Positions 4,781-5,957 of a stretch of DNA of 5,957 nt are shown one piece after another. The notes beneath the pieces were generated by a model. It did not search any database. It was not told the DNA's origin and saw only the letters and a program-made list of their open reading frames with translations. This DNA comes from a bacterium (lineage in GTDB: Bacteria > UBA9089 > CG2-30-40-21). Both the position numbers and the translations under genes were made by a program. Each line of letters starts with the position of its first letter. Position 1 is the stretch's first letter. The stretch covers positions 1-5,957 of the forward strand of contig JAHIZN010000448.1 of the NCBI GenBank assembly GCA_018814245.1. The letters run 5' to 3'.

Positions 4781-5836
4781 ATGAACTGTATTTCTCGCAG
4801 AAACTCTATTCCTGTAAAGGTAGGCAATCTTATTATAGGTGGAAACCAACCCATATCTGTTCAATCAATGACCAAGACAGATACACGGGATGTTCCAGCC
4901 ACTGTTTCTCAGATCAAACGATTGGAAACTGCCGGGTGTGAAATAATCAGGGTTGCTGTACCTGATATGAAAGCAGCCAAATGTCTTGGACAGATCCGTA
5001 GTCAGATTAATATCCCCTTAGTAGCTGATATTCATTTTGATTATCGATTAGCCTTAGAGGCAATTAGCCAGGGTGTGGATAAATTAAGATTAAACCCTGG
5101 AAATATTAAGGATACAGAAAAGATCAGCCTTATATGCCGTGAGGCTGAAAGATTTAACATTCCTATTCGTATTGGGGTAAATAGCGGCTCTGTAGACAGA
5201 AAAAGATTCACAGAGATAACGCCTCAGGCACTTGTATCATCAGCCATGGAGCATATACGCCTTTTAGAGGAATGCGATTTCACTAACATCATTGTTTCCT
5301 TAAAAGCATCCAATATTCCCCTAACCATTGAATCATACAAGCTAATGTCAGAAATGATCTCATATCCATTTCATATCGGCATTACAGAGGCAGGTCCGAT
5401 TCGCTCTGGAAGTATCAGGTCTGGTGTGGGCATAGGGATATTATTATCCATGGGACTGGGGGACACTGTCAGGGTTTCACTCACCGCTGATCCAATAGAA
5501 GAGGTCTATGCTGCCTATGAAATCCTTCAATCCCTGAATCTGCGAAGGCATGGGATTCAATTAGTTTCCTGTCCTACCTGTGGCAGAACAGAGGTAGATC
5601 TTCAGAAGATTGTTTATTCCCTTGAAGATAAACTACGAGTTATAAAAAAGCCTCTTCACATAGCTGTAATGGGTTGTGTTGTTAATGGTCCTGGCGAGGC
5701 ATCTGAAGCAGATATAGGGGTAGCCTGCGGCAAGGGTGTGGGTCTTTTGTTTAAGAAAGGGATGCCTCTTTATAAGGTACCGCAAGAAGGAATTGTTGAT
5801 GCATTGATGGATGAAATTAATCAGATAGTTCTGTAG
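4781..5836 (+). CDS. ispG: 4-hydroxy-3-methylbut-2-enyl-diphosphate synthase (IspG/GcpE)
   Basis: IspG reductively converts 2-C-methyl-D-erythritol 2,4-cyclodiphosphate to HMBPP, the penultimate step of the MEP isoprenoid pathway, using a [4Fe-4S] cluster and an external reductant. It has 351 aa, the usual short bacterial two-domain form. The N-terminal TIM-barrel part shows RRNSIPVKVGNLIIGGNQP, VQSMTKTDTRD, PLVADIHFDYRLALEA, DKLRLNPGNI, IRIGVNSGS, VSLKAS, HIGITEAG and GDTVRVSLTADP. The C-terminal cluster domain has SCPTCGR with Cys264 and Cys267, then AVMGCVVNGPGEASEADIG with the third ligand Cys299 and catalytic Glu306 in NGPGEA. All three cluster cysteines and the catalytic glutamate are therefore present. 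The start is chosen from the AAAGGAG 6 nt upstream. It appears to have been the last gene of the aroE-tupB-tupC operon before an element separated it; no convincing promoter of its own is visible in the gap. Confidence 0.97.
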   Translation: MNCISRRNSIPVKVGNLIIGGNQPISVQSMTKTDTRDVPATVSQIKRLETAGCEIIRVAVPDMKAAKCLGQIRSQINIPLVADIHFDYRLALEAISQGVDKLRLNPGNIKDTEKISLICREAERFNIPIRIGVNSGSVDRKRFTEITPQALVSSAMEHIRLLEECDFTNIIVSLKASNIPLTIESYKLMSEMISYPFHIGITEAGPIRSGSIRSGVGIGILLSMGLGDTVRVSLTADPIEEVYAAYEILQSLNLRRHGIQLVSCPTCGRTEVDLQKIVYSLEDKLRVIKKPLHIAVMGCVVNGPGEASEADIGVACGKGVGLLFKKGMPLYKVPQEGIVDALMDEINQIVL

Positions 5837-5841
5837 TGTCG

Positions 5842-5952
5842 TGTCAACTGTTAATTGTTGCATAGTTAATTATGTATGGACAGAGCCTGCCCCTGCGAAT
5901 GCCTTATCCTTACCCACAAGTCCAACCACCATTCAGCAATTGACAATTGACA
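5842..5952. repeat. Inverted-repeat pair flanking a 73-nt spacer downstream of ispG
   Basis: 5842-5860 (TGTCAACTGTTAATTGTTG) matches the reverse complement of 5934-5952 at 16/19. The spacer has no ORF of note. It could be a small decayed mobile repeat or structured 3' DNA. The window ends too soon to look for flanking duplications. Confidence 0.45.
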
Positions 5953-5957
5953 ATTGA
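5937..5957 (+). repeat. Tandem 7-mer repeat CAATTGA x3
   Basis: There are three perfect head-to-tail copies of CAATTGA, running to the window end, so the true copy number is unknown. The right arm of the inverted repeat overlaps the first two copies. Confidence 0.75.

Overview
This 5,957-bp, AT-rich bacterial window has two parts. The left part (1-2151) is accessory DNA: two RhuM-family genes, each followed by the wreck of a small inverted-repeat-bounded cassette carrying a GxxExxY-type (PD-(D/E)XK-like) ORF. The right part (2183-5836) is a housekeeping/transport operon: aroE (shikimate dehydrogenase), tupB and tupC (tungstate-type ABC permease and ATPase), then ispG (4Fe-4S MEP-pathway enzyme). 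All intact genes are on the + strand.

The organism is a Gram-negative-like environmental bacterium, probably an anaerobe. I infer this from the MEP isoprenoid pathway with an Fe-S IspG, a tungstate-type transporter, and the 'ACCGCAGAGACGCAGAG' dispersed repeat typical of environmental genomes such as Planctomycetota, Desulfobacterota and Omnitrophota. The phylum cannot be fixed from this window.

Layout: 2-781 rhuM-like gene 1 (5' end outside the window); 793-993 deleted GxxExxY cassette with both inverted repeats; 1027-2058 complete rhuM-like gene 2; 2070-2151 left end of a second GxxExxY cassette, cut off just before aroE; 2183-3040 aroE; 3031-3729 tupB (overlaps aroE); 3726-4508 tupC (ATGA overlap with tupB); 4505-4733 a 229-bp MITE-like insertion; 4781-5836 ispG; 5842-5957 a CAATTGA-type repeat region running off the window.

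The strongest observation is the 229-bp block between tupC and ispG. It has 22-bp terminal inverted repeats (19/22) beginning GTAA, flanked by perfect 8-bp direct repeats (TTAAAAAG). Removing it and one direct repeat in silico extends tupC by eight codons to a TGA that stops 14 nt before the ispG ATG, next to the ispG Shine-Dalgarno. This implies that aroE-tupB-tupC-ispG was a tightly packed four-gene operon. The element supplied the present tupC stop codon and pushed ispG about 270 nt away. GTAA-initiated ends with 8-bp duplications fit the IS66 family.

The second observation is the cassette unit after each rhuM gene. The repeat abuts the ATG on one side and lies 5 nt from the stop on the other, so the ORF and repeat look like one mobile unit. 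The two rhuM 3' ends plus cassette starts match at 157/170 bp, although the proteins are otherwise clearly diverged.
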